Assembly (NCBI GenBank): GCA_022592435.1
Contig: JABYQS010000014.1
Location: forward strand, 310,001-374,000
Direction of reading: 5' to 3'
Origin: Cerioporus squamosus
Lineage: Eukaryota; Basidiomycota; Agaricomycetes; Polyporales; Polyporaceae
DNA length: 64,000 bases
Position numbers and translations under genes: made by a program. Below the pieces are notes generated by a model, which ran no database searches, was not told the origin of the DNA, and worked only from the letters and a program-made list of their open reading frames with translations. This document shows, in pieces, positions 11,876 through 21,496 of this stretch; positions within the stretch are counted from its first letter, which is position 1, and every line of letters begins with the position of its first letter.

Positions 11876-13096
11876 ATGGGTCAATACTGGAAGCTGTAGG
11901 TCGTTCAGTGTCTTTCGACTCTTGCCACTTCTGCTCATCCCACAATCTGTCCAGTTTCAACGTTAGCAAGTGTCAGACGAAGACTCCTAATGGCGGTCCC
12001 AAGTGGCCATTCTTCGAATGCAAGCAGGAATTTCTGGTCAGGAGTATCACGGTGCCGTTCCCAAGGTGCGTTCACAGTTTTGCTTCTGCTTGCCCCGACG
12101 AGATTGACCAACACCAACCACCGCAGTCCGGAGCTTGAAAGGCATTTGGAGCGCCTCTCCAGCACTCGCCCTGCCAACAACAACAAAGGATTTCTCTCCC
12201 TTCCTGATGAGCTGCTTCTCGACATTCTCGACTTACCAGAGATCCAGTGGGACGAACTTGTGGTCCTTGCTGTGACCTGCCGGCGGCTTTTCGACCTCTC
12301 GCGCAAGATGATCGACTACTACCGCACCCTCATATCAGCTCCTTGGGCCAGGTGTCGCATTGTCTGCATCGGCGACTCCTACAAATATGCCGGGCTTCCT
12401 GCCACTCTACTCACGGCCGATGAGCGCATGGTCATCGATGCGAAGATCAAGCAGGGCGAGTACGCAGACTATGGCGGGCTTGAGCTGCTCAACTGCCACG
12501 ATGCCGACCTGTACCGCGGCGCGTTCACCTTCTCGAACAGCTGGCGGCGCAAGTTTGGATCTAGCGTCGACCAGAAGGCGTTCAAGTTCATCGCGGGTGT
12601 CACCTTTTCTCCCGAGCGCACGGACTGGGCCCTTTGCAACCTTACGAAGAAGGAATATGTTCGTGCATCCGCAGTAGCAGAGCTCGCGGGCAAGCCGAAC
12701 GACCCACAGCCGTTCCTTCCGCGCTGCAGGCTCGACCTCGGCCACGCACTCCTGACTCGCATTTGTTGGTCGAACGAGGCGCTCCCAAATACACCACCCA
12801 AGATGAAGATACACAATGGGCCGTGGGTCGGCGACCGATTCTGCATCACCACCATGGGCCGCTGGGCCGAGCCGAAGGAGGGCGAGGAGCCCTGGGAGTG
12901 GAAGGTCGTGAGCAGCCAGGTCGTGAGGGAGCTCTTGCAGGTCTACCGGGTGGCGTTTGAGAAAGACTGGCTCGCGGAGGTCGAGGGCAATGTCCTCATC
13001 ACGGACCACGCGGAGCCTTACTGGTTCGGATCTGACGGAGAAGACAGGGTTGCCTCCGCTGGCCGTGGCTTATGGAGTCCCTGGCCATCGCTCTAG
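11876..13096 (+). CDS. F-box-type protein of the MGQYW family
   Basis: Three exons, 11876-11895, 11955-12065 and 12127-13096, with GT-AG introns of 59 and 61 nt; lengths sum to 1101 nt (366 aa). The start is supported by the MGQYWKL N-terminus, which I recognise as the usual opening of a large Agaricomycete F-box family. Residues about 60-100 form an F-box (FLSLPDELLLDILD followed by VLAVTCRRLFDLSRKM). The rest has no repeat domain that I recognise. F-box proteins link substrates to SCF ubiquitin ligases; the substrate here is unknown. It is the only non-transposon protein gene between about 2 and 24 kb. Confidence 0.8.
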
Positions 13097-13236
13097 ACTC
13101 GCTGTGGAGAATACGCTCGCAGTCGCGACGTCAATTGCGAACGTTTCCAAGCAGGCTTGGCCCCACCTTTGTCGCTCAGAACGGAGGGAAGTTTATTATT
13201 GAAACATAATATGAAGACCATTTGACTGTAGTTGAA

Positions 13237-13338
13237 GCCACCGTGGCGCAATGGTAGCGCATCACCTTCCTATCGTCTAGGATTGAACACGATTGCGGGG
13301 CCAGGTGGGGGTTGCGGGTTCGATCCCCGTCGGTGGTA
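13237..13338 (+). tRNA. tRNA-Arg (anticodon CCT) with a 30-nt intron
   Basis: Cloverleaf: acceptor GCCACCG/CGGTGGT with discriminator A at 13338, D stem GCGC/GCGC, anticodon stem TCACC/GGTGG, and T arm GCGGG-TTCGATC-CCCGT. With the intron at 13273-13302 removed, the anticodon loop is TTCCTAA, giving anticodon CCT (13269-13271), which reads AGG. The intron starts after position 37 as in all nuclear tRNA introns. It contains TAGGA, complementary to the anticodon region, which is the standard anticodon-intron helix. Confidence 0.9.
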
Positions 13339-13357
13339 GCTGGATACAATGTATCGC

Positions 13358-13362
13358 TTTTT
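13358..13362 (+). terminator. Pol III oligo-T terminator of tRNA-Arg
   Basis: A run of five T, 20 nt after the tRNA discriminator base. Confidence 0.7.
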
Positions 13363-13380
13363 CCATCTCGCAACACCCTA

Positions 13381-13389
13381 CGTAGCGAG
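13381..13389. repeat. 9-bp target-site duplication, left copy
   Basis: CGTAGCGAG lies directly outside the left end of the large DNA transposon and is identical to 23710-23718. It is 43 bp past the tRNA-Arg gene. Confidence 0.9.
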
Positions 13390-13525
13390 CAGGCTCCTGC
13401 CCACCCGCGCGCCTCGGGTTGAGGCCAGAATCTCAGCAGTGGGAGGCAGGCGAAATCCGAGAACCCAGCGCTTGCCTTATCCTCTGAGCGGGAGTCACGT
13501 GCTTTGTAGTTGTTGGGCCTCAACC
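13390..13525. repeat. Left long terminal inverted repeat of the large transposon
   Basis: It matches the reverse complement of 23573-23709 in blocks: 14 identical bases at the tip, then CCTCGGGTTGAGGC, AATCTC, AGCGCTT, GTCACGTG and GTTGTTGG-CCTCAACC, separated by diverged spacers. Confidence 0.85.
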
Positions 13526-15826
13526 TGGGGACCGGCAACGCCTGCGAGGCTGGCGGGCAGCTTAGTCACCAGGCGCCCATTTCCCAGATGGTCCTGACCA
13601 TGACGGCGTCTGTCTCGCGGTACGCGTCGCGCGCGCGCGCGCGAGGCTGGCCGCAGCGCTCTACCTCTGCTCATGTATTCTACTTACTACGATTCTACGA
13701 CCCTCGATGGGATAACAAACACTCGCATTATACACATCAAGTACTATCAACAAGCTAAGCTATGTGCAATGCACTGTAAGGCAAGATTAGGGAGGGATAC
13801 TAGGGAGTAAATGAGGGTTATGCTGCAAGTGCAGCTCTACTGCGTCCATCAAGGCCGCCAACTTCTCCTTGCGCAACCGGATGCGAGACTTCTTCGGTAT
13901 CTCACCCTTGTACTTCTGACGGTAGACTTCCAACTGTTCTTCCATAGCTGCAACCGTCATCCGCTTGATGGACTCCTTGTCAAAGACAAGCACCCGCCCC
14001 TGGAGCACTTCCAAATACTCGGCTGCTTTGCGCTCTTTCTCTGCAATCTCCTTCGCGTTCCGCTGAGCAGTGCTGACCATGTGCTCTGTGAGTTTCTTCC
14101 GCCGCTCCGATTCATGGTGCTGTGTCTCCATCTCCCGCGCGCTGCCACGCAGACTCCGCTGATCTTCTTCCGTGTTCAGGTGCTTCTCAATGAACTCTTC
14201 AGTCTCGTTTCGCTCCGCTTTCTTCTCGGCATTGAAGACGGCCTCGCTTCCATTCGGATTTTGGCGCGTCCAAATACGATCTGCCCCTAGGACACCCTCG
14301 TTGTGATCGTTGGTCGGCATGATCCAGGTGCTCTTGCGCTCCGCCACAGAGAGGTTATCGATGGCACCGCCCGCTGCAAACTCGACGGTAAACTTCTCCC
14401 ACGTACGGAGAGCCCCTGTCAAGAAGCGGACTAGAAGCGGCTTGAGATGAGGTAAGTTTGGGGCCATTTTCTGGATTGCGGCAACAGCTTCGGGGTGTTC
14501 CCATGGCTGCGCATCCAATGCTGGTGTCCGGGCATCTGCAGGGCCAGCATGAATGAGTACGTCGGGGTTCTCGATGAGGGCCTTGATGTACTCTTTCAGC
14601 TGATCGTGAAGAGGGCCGAGTTGAAGGCCATTCAGTTGTGGTTGACGCACAACCCGCATGTATGGGTGTGTGATAGCTTCCCCATAAAGGGCAAGGACCG
14701 CAAGCTCAGTGAGCGTTGCAGGGTCCCTGAGACCCTTGTACACGTTCTCTTCGATGTTCGTGAAGCCAGGTTTCGTCTTCTTGTCACGGACAAGCTCGAG
14801 GAAGCGGATATAGTGGGGAAGATGCGTGAGGAGCTCGGCGGCGGCAGCGCAGTGTGATTGATAGCGGGTGTTACTGGTGTCTGGGAAGCGCAGGGGATGA
14901 CCGGCAATCTGTTGGAAGTAGTACACATAGGTGTCATGATAACCCCGCTTGTCGTCGGTGTGGTTGAACAGTGCACCCGCGAGACTGGTCAGTTTGACGG
15001 CGCCGCGCATCGAGGACTCGAGAGCACGGAGTTCTGCAGGAGTGAGGTCCTCGGCAGTGACTGAGGATGGCCCTGCTTCGAGAAGATCTGGATCGACGTC
15101 GCGGAGAGTTGACGCGTTCTCCTTGTTGGCTAGAAGAATCGGGGGAGCTGCGCCTAGTTCTGACCATGCCGATCCCATTGCAGCAGCACCACCTTTGACG
15201 GCATTCAAGTCCTTGTGCATCGCGCAGCCCAGGCGCAAGAAGAGATCCAGGGGCCGCTTCTCCTGTTCTGGTAACGCATCGTAGACCGTCCGTCCGATCT
15301 CCAGGGTTTCAGCACGAAGCTTGTACGCAAATGTGCTAACCCGATCCTCAGAGGCGAGGCACTCCCAAGCTGTCAAGCCCCCGGCCGCCTCTATAACAGA
15401 GGCAGCCACCTTGGACGTCAAGCTTTGCAGGGTGTGTGATGGTTCGGGGCCAGAGGTGAGGTGGTTGCATGCGAGAGCCAGGTATGTCATTTCCCTCTTC
15501 CAATCCTGGAGTTTCCGTGTCGTCTTGAGCTGGTCTGCGGCGTGATCTCCGCCGACTCCACGTAGCTTCAAGGCGAACATCTCGAGATCGACCTGCTCGC
15601 CAATGCGTTGCGCAAACGGTGAGTTGTTGAACGCATAAGCAATGTGCTTAAACTTTGTTTGCCACCCTTCAACCTGCGTCTCACTTGTATGGTCCGTTGT
15701 GGCATGCACACCGAGGAGGCGGTTCTTTGCAATCAATGACTGGCCATCCTCGGAGGGCAGCACAATCAGGGCGTGCTGAGCTTCCTTGTTGACGCTTCTA
15801 TTGGTCGTTGTGTCGCCACTGATTGT

Positions 15827-15831
15827 GAAGC
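15827..15831. repeat. 5-bp target duplication of the Ty3 element, left copy
   Basis: GAAGC directly before the left LTR, identical to 21492-21496. Confidence 0.9.
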
Positions 15832-16070
15832 TGTAATCCCGATGCCTCCGGATTACGCACACACTTTGGCTCTGTTTACGTAGACGCGCATTCCCCTTTG
15901 CTTCCGCGAACCTTCGTTGTGTCCCTTACCGTTACCACCACCGGACGCAACGAAGGTATGTTCTCCCGCACATTAGCTACCTCTCATGTACTTACCGTTA
16001 CCACCACCGGACGCAACGAAGACCCGTTCCCGTTCTGTTCTTCGAGTGTTACCGGCAGAGCCGGTTTCCA
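15832..16070 (+). repeat. Left LTR
   Basis: 239 bp, TGTAATCC...GGTTTCCA. It contains two copies of a roughly 30-bp unit (core ACCGTTACCACCACCGGACG, around 15929 and 15991). It is followed by C and eight T, with no classical tRNA-primer binding site visible. Confidence 0.95.
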
Positions 16071-16530
16071 CTTTTTTTTGAACGACGAACATTCTTCACG
16101 GTCGCCACTCGAAGTTGGACTTCGACTAAGCGGGCCACAACGCGCCGTCCTCGACGAGGAGGCTCCCCACGTCATCACGTCGACAGACAACGCGAGGATC
16201 ACCCGGAGCTACACTAGGGAGCACTTCGTCAACCCCCTGACGACACCGCTGCCCTTCTCCAGTGTAGACAACGCGGAGATCTCGACACTTCTTCGTGCTG
16301 ACGAGCACGCAGACAGTGAGTCAGACTTCAGTTGGTTAGGCAATTCCCCGCTATCCTCGATCCCCTCTACACCGCTGTCATCGTCACGCCCGCATACGCC
16401 GACCGTCCCTCTTCCAATCCACGATACTTGTCCTCCCTCTCCCAGTCCTTCTTCCTCGTCTTCCTCATCGTCAGAGAACGCCGAGTTGCACGCATACAAC
16501 CACCCTTCGCCCGCATATAGTCAACCCACT

Positions 16531-19500
16531 ATGCCCCAGGACGCCCCTGTCACCATCCACTCAAAGGGTCCGCCCACTCTAGGTGAAGGGACGCTCACTC
16601 CCTCCGTCTTCAACGCGTGGGAGCACGGTTGCAAACAACACTTCCGGAAGCGTTCAATCAAGGACGAAGACAAGGTCATGGAGGCCTCCGATGGTTTCGT
16701 CAATGAACGAGTTCTCGACTGGTACCTCACAGAGAGCGCGCGTCTTGATGCGCTCTCGTGGGAGCAGTTCACCGCTGCTATCCGCGAGCGTTTCCTTCCT
16801 CGCGGCTGGGCTCTGTCTATCCGCTCGCAGATCTTCGCCCTTCAGCAGACTCCGGACCAAACCTTCGAGGACTTCGTTCTCGCGGTCGAGAAGCTCAACG
16901 CGCGTCTTCAAGGCAACAAGCACCGTCTCTCCGAGGACGCTCTTCGCGGCATCTTGAGCTCCAACATGGACGTGCATCTCGCGCTCGCCTGCGACACCGG
17001 AGCTATCGCGTCTATCAAGGACTACGCTGACTGGAAGGCTGCTGTCTGCACTGCCGACTCTCAGCGTATCCTCGTCCGGAAGACCGCCCGCGCTGCTAAC
17101 GCCACCGCATACAAGTCCACCGCGAACACCGCGTACAAGTCCTCTGCCGCTCCTGCTGCGTCGACCACCAAGTCCACTAAGCCTCGCATGCACCCGCCCA
17201 AGCTCAAGCCGGACGAACGCAAGCTCCTGGAAGACCACCAGGGCTGCTTCTCCTGCCGCCAGTTCTATGCCGACCATCTTGCTCGCGACTGTCCCAACCA
17301 ACCTTCTGAGCCCTCCACGTACAAACCTCTGACCGCCGCCATGGCCAGCGCTGCCAAGGCCAACAAGGAGAACCGCCAGAAAGGGAAGTCTGTAGCCGCC
17401 GTCGTTGACCCGGACCTCGACGTGGACGTCGACGCCATCGCCGCTGTTGCGTCCTCCCCAATCGCGAGCACCACTGGCATTTTGGGCACAGGCTCGGATT
17501 CTGACGAGTGCGTCACTCCCCTCTATGCTCCCCACACCATTCTTACCGCAAACCTCCTCTCCCCCATCACCGACGCTCTTCTCTGTCGAACTCTTGTGGA
17601 CTCCGGTTCGCATGCAGTTCTGATTAGGGAGGACGTTGCAGACCGCCTCAAGCTCCCGCTGCGCGATCTCCCCGAGCCATTTCGGCTGGGAAACGCGTGG
17701 GGAACTGGCGTGGAGGAAAGTAAGAAGTGGGTTAAGCTTAGAATCGCACTACCGGATTTCTCTTGGACCTCTGTAACCTGTCGCGCCATTGTCGTCCCGC
17801 ATCTCTGCGCCCCTGTACTATTAGGCAAGCCATTTCTGGAATCAAATCACCTTGTCGAAGACCACGCTGCCCGAACGCTCGTCCACAAGTCTTCCAATCG
17901 CGACATTCTCACCCCCCTCGCAACCGTCCCTGCGCTGCGCCCCATTCTTGAACAAAGGCAGGCAAATCGGGAGGAGAGAATCGCCGCCGACGACGCCTCC
18001 CGTCTCCGACACCTTCGATTCCTGAAAGAGATGCACGACACAACGCGACTGTGTCGCATCGAACTCGACACGCACACGGTCGATGGCTCGTCAGTGGCCG
18101 CCGCCGCCGTCCGTGATCGAGTCGAGGTTCTTGCGCTACTGGAGCGGCTCCAGCGCGAGAACGTTTCGATGAAGCAGGAGTTTATCGACCGCTTCCCCGA
18201 TGACATACCTCATATCGATGATCTACCTACAGATTGCTACCATCGATTCGTACTCAAGGATGCGAACATGGTGATCGCTCGACGGCAGTACGACTGTCCG
18301 AAGAAGTATCGGGAAGCGTGGAAGATCCTGCTCGACCAGCACCTCGCCGCGGGGCGGCTCCGCAAATCCGACAGCCCGTACGCCTCACCCTCGTTCCTAG
18401 TCCCCAAATCCGACCCTACCGCCCTCCCGCGCTGGGTCAACGACTATCGGGTCCTCAACGAGAATACGGTGCCGGATATGCATCCGCTTCCCAAAATCAG
18501 CGATATTCTTGCGGATTGTGGCAAAGGCAAGATCTGGGCTAAGATCGACATGACGAACTCTTTCTTTCAGACCCGAGTCCATCCAGACGACATCAAATAC
18601 ACGGCAGTCACCACCCCCTTCGGCCTCTATGAATGGACGGTCATGCCCCAAGGTTGTCGCAACGCTCCCTCTACCCACCAGCGACGCATGTTCGACGCCT
18701 TGCGTCCCTTCATAGGTTCGATCTGCCACGTCTACTTGGACGACATAATCATCTGGTCCCAAACGATCGAGGAGCACCGTCGCAACGTCCGCCTTGTCCT
18801 CCAAGCCCTCCGGAAGCACCACCTGTACTGTTCTGACAAGAAGACGCAACTCTTCTGTGTCGAACTGGACTTCCTCGGACATCGCATCTCGACCGACGGG
18901 GTGCAGCCTGACCCCAAGAAGGTCGAGAAGATCCTAGCCTGGCCTGTTCCGCGGTCCGTCGCGGACGTCTGCGCGTTCCTGGGCCTTGTGCGGTACGTCG
19001 CGAATTTCCTTCCGCGACTTGCAGAGCACACTGCTGTTCTGACTCCTTTGACGACGAAGGAGGCGGAACGCGAGTTCCCGGACTGGTCATCCTCACACCA
19101 GGCCGCCTTCGTCGCCATTAAGGAGTTAGTCACCAGCAGCGAGTGCCTCACGGTCATTGACCACGAGGACCTCGAGCGCAACAAGATCTTCGTGTCATGC
19201 GACGCGAGTGATCTGCCCACTGGGGCGATGCTGTCTTTTGGCCCTACCCTTGAGACAGCTCGGCCTGTGGCGTTCAACTCCATGCAGCTCAAGGGCGCAG
19301 AGTTGAACTACCCTGTGCACGAGAAGGAGCTTCTAGCGATCGTGCGCGCACTGAAGAAGTGGCGCTGCGATCTGCTCGGGGTCCCTTTCACCGTGTATAC
19401 AGACCACAGGACCCTGGAGAACTTCCACCGCCAGAAGGATTTGTCGCGGCGACAATCCCGATGGCACGAGTTCTTGTCGCAGTACGACTTCGTCATTAAG

Positions 19501-21186
19501 TACATCAAGGGCGAACACAATGTCGTCGCCGATGCTCTGTCGCGCGCGCTGTTGCCCTCGGACGACGTCATCGATCCATCCACTTGTGCTGCTGTTGCGA
19601 ATCTCCGCGAAGCCACCCGCACCCTGCGCGACATGCCCCAGCCGATGCCTCCTGCGCCTGTCTGTGCTACCTCGCGTCTGAAAGTCTCTGCCGACCCTAA
19701 CTGGCTGCAATCGATCCGCGATGGCTACGACAAGGACAAGTTCTGTCTCAAACTTCGTGAGCAGACCGGCACTCTGGGCATCCGTGAGTCTAATGGCCTG
19801 CTCTATGTCTGTGATCGCCTCGTCATCCCTCGCGTCGCCGATCTCCGCGAAGGTCTCTTCCGCTGCGCGCACGACAATCTTGGACACTTCGGCTTCGACA
19901 AGTCCTATGCCATCCTTCGAGACGTCTATTACTGGCCCAACATGCGCAAAGAGCTCGAGACGATGTATATCCCTAGCTGCGACGACTGCCAAAGGAACAA
20001 AGCGACCACACGCAAACCTCCTGGGCCTCTGCACCCCCTGCCTATTCCCTCCGCCCGCGGTGACTGCGTCTCCATCAACTTCATCGGTGCCCTGCCCGAC
20101 GACGACGGCTTCAACTGCATCGTCACCATCACCGACCGCATGGGCGCCGACGTCCGCATGCTTCCTTGTCGCACAGATATGACAGCAGAAGAGTTCGCCG
20201 TGCTCTTCTTCAACCACTGGTACTGCGAGAACGGCCTACCCTTGGAGATCGTGTCCGACAGGGACAAGCTCTTTGTCTCCAACTTCTGGAAAGCTCTGCA
20301 CAAGCTCACTGGGATCAAAGCGAAGCTCTCAACATCCTTTCATCCGGAGACGGACGGCGCCTCGGAACGCACTAACAAGACCGTCATTCAGGCGCTTCGT
20401 TACCATGTCGCTCGCAACCAGCGCGGCTGGGCACGCGCTCTACCTCGTGTCCGCTTTGCGATTATGAACACGGTAAACACTTCCACTGGTTTCTCCCCCT
20501 TCCAGCTCCACCTGGGACGCTCGCCCCGCGTCTTGCCCCCACTCTTTGACGACGACGTCACGCGAACCACCGCCACCTTCCCCATGGACACCGACTCCGC
20601 CGCGAAACTTCTCCGACAAATCGATACCGACGTCCTCGAAGCTCAAGACAACCTCTTCCATGCTAAACTCGCACAAGCACAGGCCGCCAACCGCCACCGT
20701 GGCCCGGAGCATACGTTCTCGGAAGGCGACCTTGTCATGCTTTCCACATTCCACCGGCGCCGTGAATACATGCAGCACGGTAGTAACCGCGTCGCTAAGT
20801 TCATGGTACGTTTTGATGGACCTTATAAGATTCTTCGCGCGCACCCCGAGACTTCTGTTTACACATTAGATCTTCCCCCTTCTATGAAAATCTTTCCGAC
20901 ATTCCATTCTTCCCTTCTTAAGCCTTATATCCCAAACAACGATAACCTTTTCCCCTCCCGTTCGAAACCCCGTCCCGGTCCCATTGTCACGCCTGACGGC
21001 GTCGAGGAGTATGAAGTCGAACACATTCTGGACCACAGGCGTAGGGGCCGAGGTTACCAGTTCCTCGTGCGTTGGCGTGGTTGGGGTCTGGACGCGGACC
21101 GCTGGCTGGCTGGCGCCGAGTGCAAAGACTTGGAAGCTCTCGATGTCTACATGGCTGATAACGACCTTGACCTCTTCCCAACATGA
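16531..21186 (+). CDS. Ty3 gag-pol polyprotein
   Basis: The start chosen is the first ATG after the LTR (16531, 1551 aa), although the frame is open upstream into the LTR to 15898. With this start: gag with a zinc knuckle CFSCRQFYADHLARDC near residues 239-254 (CX2CX6HX4C, longer than the usual X4); protease with LVDSGSH near 356; reverse transcriptase with YLDD at about 735; RNase H with SCDAS near 890; integrase zinc-binding segment near 1113-1160; integrase core with Asn at 1183, Asp at 1243 and Glu at 1279 (35 residues between the last two); and a C-terminal chromodomain at about 1490-1540. The family normally has Asp where residue 1183 is Asn, so integrase of this copy is probably inactive. 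Gag and pol are one frame with no shift. Confidence 0.95.
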   Translation: MPQDAPVTIHSKGPPTLGEGTLTPSVFNAWEHGCKQHFRKRSIKDEDKVMEASDGFVNERVLDWYLTESARLDALSWEQFTAAIRERFLPRGWALSIRSQIFALQQTPDQTFEDFVLAVEKLNARLQGNKHRLSEDALRGILSSNMDVHLALACDTGAIASIKDYADWKAAVCTADSQRILVRKTARAANATAYKSTANTAYKSSAAPAASTTKSTKPRMHPPKLKPDERKLLEDHQGCFSCRQFYADHLARDCPNQPSEPSTYKPLTAAMASAAKANKENRQKGKSVAAVVDPDLDVDVDAIAAVASSPIASTTGILGTGSDSDECVTPLYAPHTILTANLLSPITDALLCRTLVDSGSHAVLIREDVADRLKLPLRDLPEPFRLGNAWGTGVEESKKWVKLRIALPDFSWTSVTCRAIVVPHLCAPVLLGKPFLESNHLVEDHAARTLVHKSSNRDILTPLATVPALRPILEQRQANREERIAADDASRLRHLRFLKEMHDTTRLCRIELDTHTVDGSSVAAAAVRDRVEVLALLERLQRENVSMKQEFIDRFPDDIPHIDDLPTDCYHRFVLKDANMVIARRQYDCPKKYREAWKILLDQHLAAGRLRKSDSPYASPSFLVPKSDPTALPRWVNDYRVLNENTVPDMHPLPKISDILADCGKGKIWAKIDMTNSFFQTRVHPDDIKYTAVTTPFGLYEWTVMPQGCRNAPSTHQRRMFDALRPFIGSICHVYLDDIIIWSQTIEEHRRNVRLVLQALRKHHLYCSDKKTQLFCVELDFLGHRISTDGVQPDPKKVEKILAWPVPRSVADVCAFLGLVRYVANFLPRLAEHTAVLTPLTTKEAEREFPDWSSSHQAAFVAIKELVTSSECLTVIDHEDLERNKIFVSCDASDLPTGAMLSFGPTLETARPVAFNSMQLKGAELNYPVHEKELLAIVRALKKWRCDLLGVPFTVYTDHRTLENFHRQKDLSRRQSRWHEFLSQYDFVIKYIKGEHNVVADALSRALLPSDDVIDPSTCAAVANLREATRTLRDMPQPMPPAPVCATSRLKVSADPNWLQSIRDGYDKDKFCLKLREQTGTLGIRESNGLLYVCDRLVIPRVADLREGLFRCAHDNLGHFGFDKSYAILRDVYYWPNMRKELETMYIPSCDDCQRNKATTRKPPGPLHPLPIPSARGDCVSINFIGALPDDDGFNCIVTITDRMGADVRMLPCRTDMTAEEFAVLFFNHWYCENGLPLEIVSDRDKLFVSNFWKALHKLTGIKAKLSTSFHPETDGASERTNKTVIQALRYHVARNQRGWARALPRVRFAIMNTVNTSTGFSPFQLHLGRSPRVLPPLFDDDVTRTTATFPMDTDSAAKLLRQIDTDVLEAQDNLFHAKLAQAQAANRHRGPEHTFSEGDLVMLSTFHRRREYMQHGSNRVAKFMVRFDGPYKILRAHPETSVYTLDLPPSMKIFPTFHSSLLKPYIPNNDNLFPSRSKPRPGPIVTPDGVEEYEVEHILDHRRRGRGYQFLVRWRGWGLDADRWLAGAECKDLEALDVYMADNDLDLFPT

Positions 21187-21252
21187 TCTACCCTACGATA
21201 CGTTCTCCCCTTCTTTCGGCACCCCGTATTTTTGATTCAGAACTGGCGAGAG

Positions 21253-21491
21253 TGTAATCCCGATGCCTCCGGATTATGCACACACTTTGGCTCTGTTTAC
21301 GTAGACGCGCATTCCCCTTTGCTTCCGCGAACCTTCGTTGTGTCCCTTACCGTTACCACCACCGGACGCAACAAAGGTATGTTCTCCCGCACATTAGCTA
21401 CCTCTCATGTACTTACCGTTACCACCACCGGACGCAACGAAGACCCGTTCCCGTTCTGTTCTTCGAGTGTTACCGGCAGAGCCGGTTTCCA
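21253..21491 (+). repeat. Right LTR
   Basis: 239 bp, 237 identical to the left LTR. It is preceded by a short purine-rich stretch GGCGAGAG that may act as the polypurine tract. Confidence 0.95.
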
Positions 21492-21496
21492 GAAGC
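21492..21496. repeat. 5-bp target duplication of the Ty3 element, right copy
   Basis: GAAGC directly after the right LTR. Confidence 0.9.

Larger units (their letters stand above)
15832..21491 (+). mobile_element. Ty3-type chromovirus LTR retrotransposon (5,660 bp)
   Basis: Two 239-bp LTRs, TG...CA bounded, flank one uninterrupted gag-pol frame, and GAAGC duplications flank the whole. The LTRs differ at only 2 of 239 positions (a C/T in the GATTACGCAC word and a G/A in the ACGCAACGAAGG word), so insertion is recent. The domain order protease, reverse transcriptase, RNase H, integrase, chromodomain places it in the Ty3 chromovirus group. It landed five bases inside an exon of the host transposon's gene, on the opposite strand. 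Confidence 0.95.

Noticed and set aside
13237..13338. tRNA-Trp or tRNA-Gly reading of the tRNA gene
   Set aside because: The D-arm resembles tRNA-Trp, but the spliced anticodon loop TTCCTAA and the intron pairing give anticodon CCT (Arg).
13629..13642. GCGCGC tract in the left arm of the large transposon as a Z-DNA or satellite element
   Set aside because: Only about 14 bp, common in GC-rich fungal DNA.
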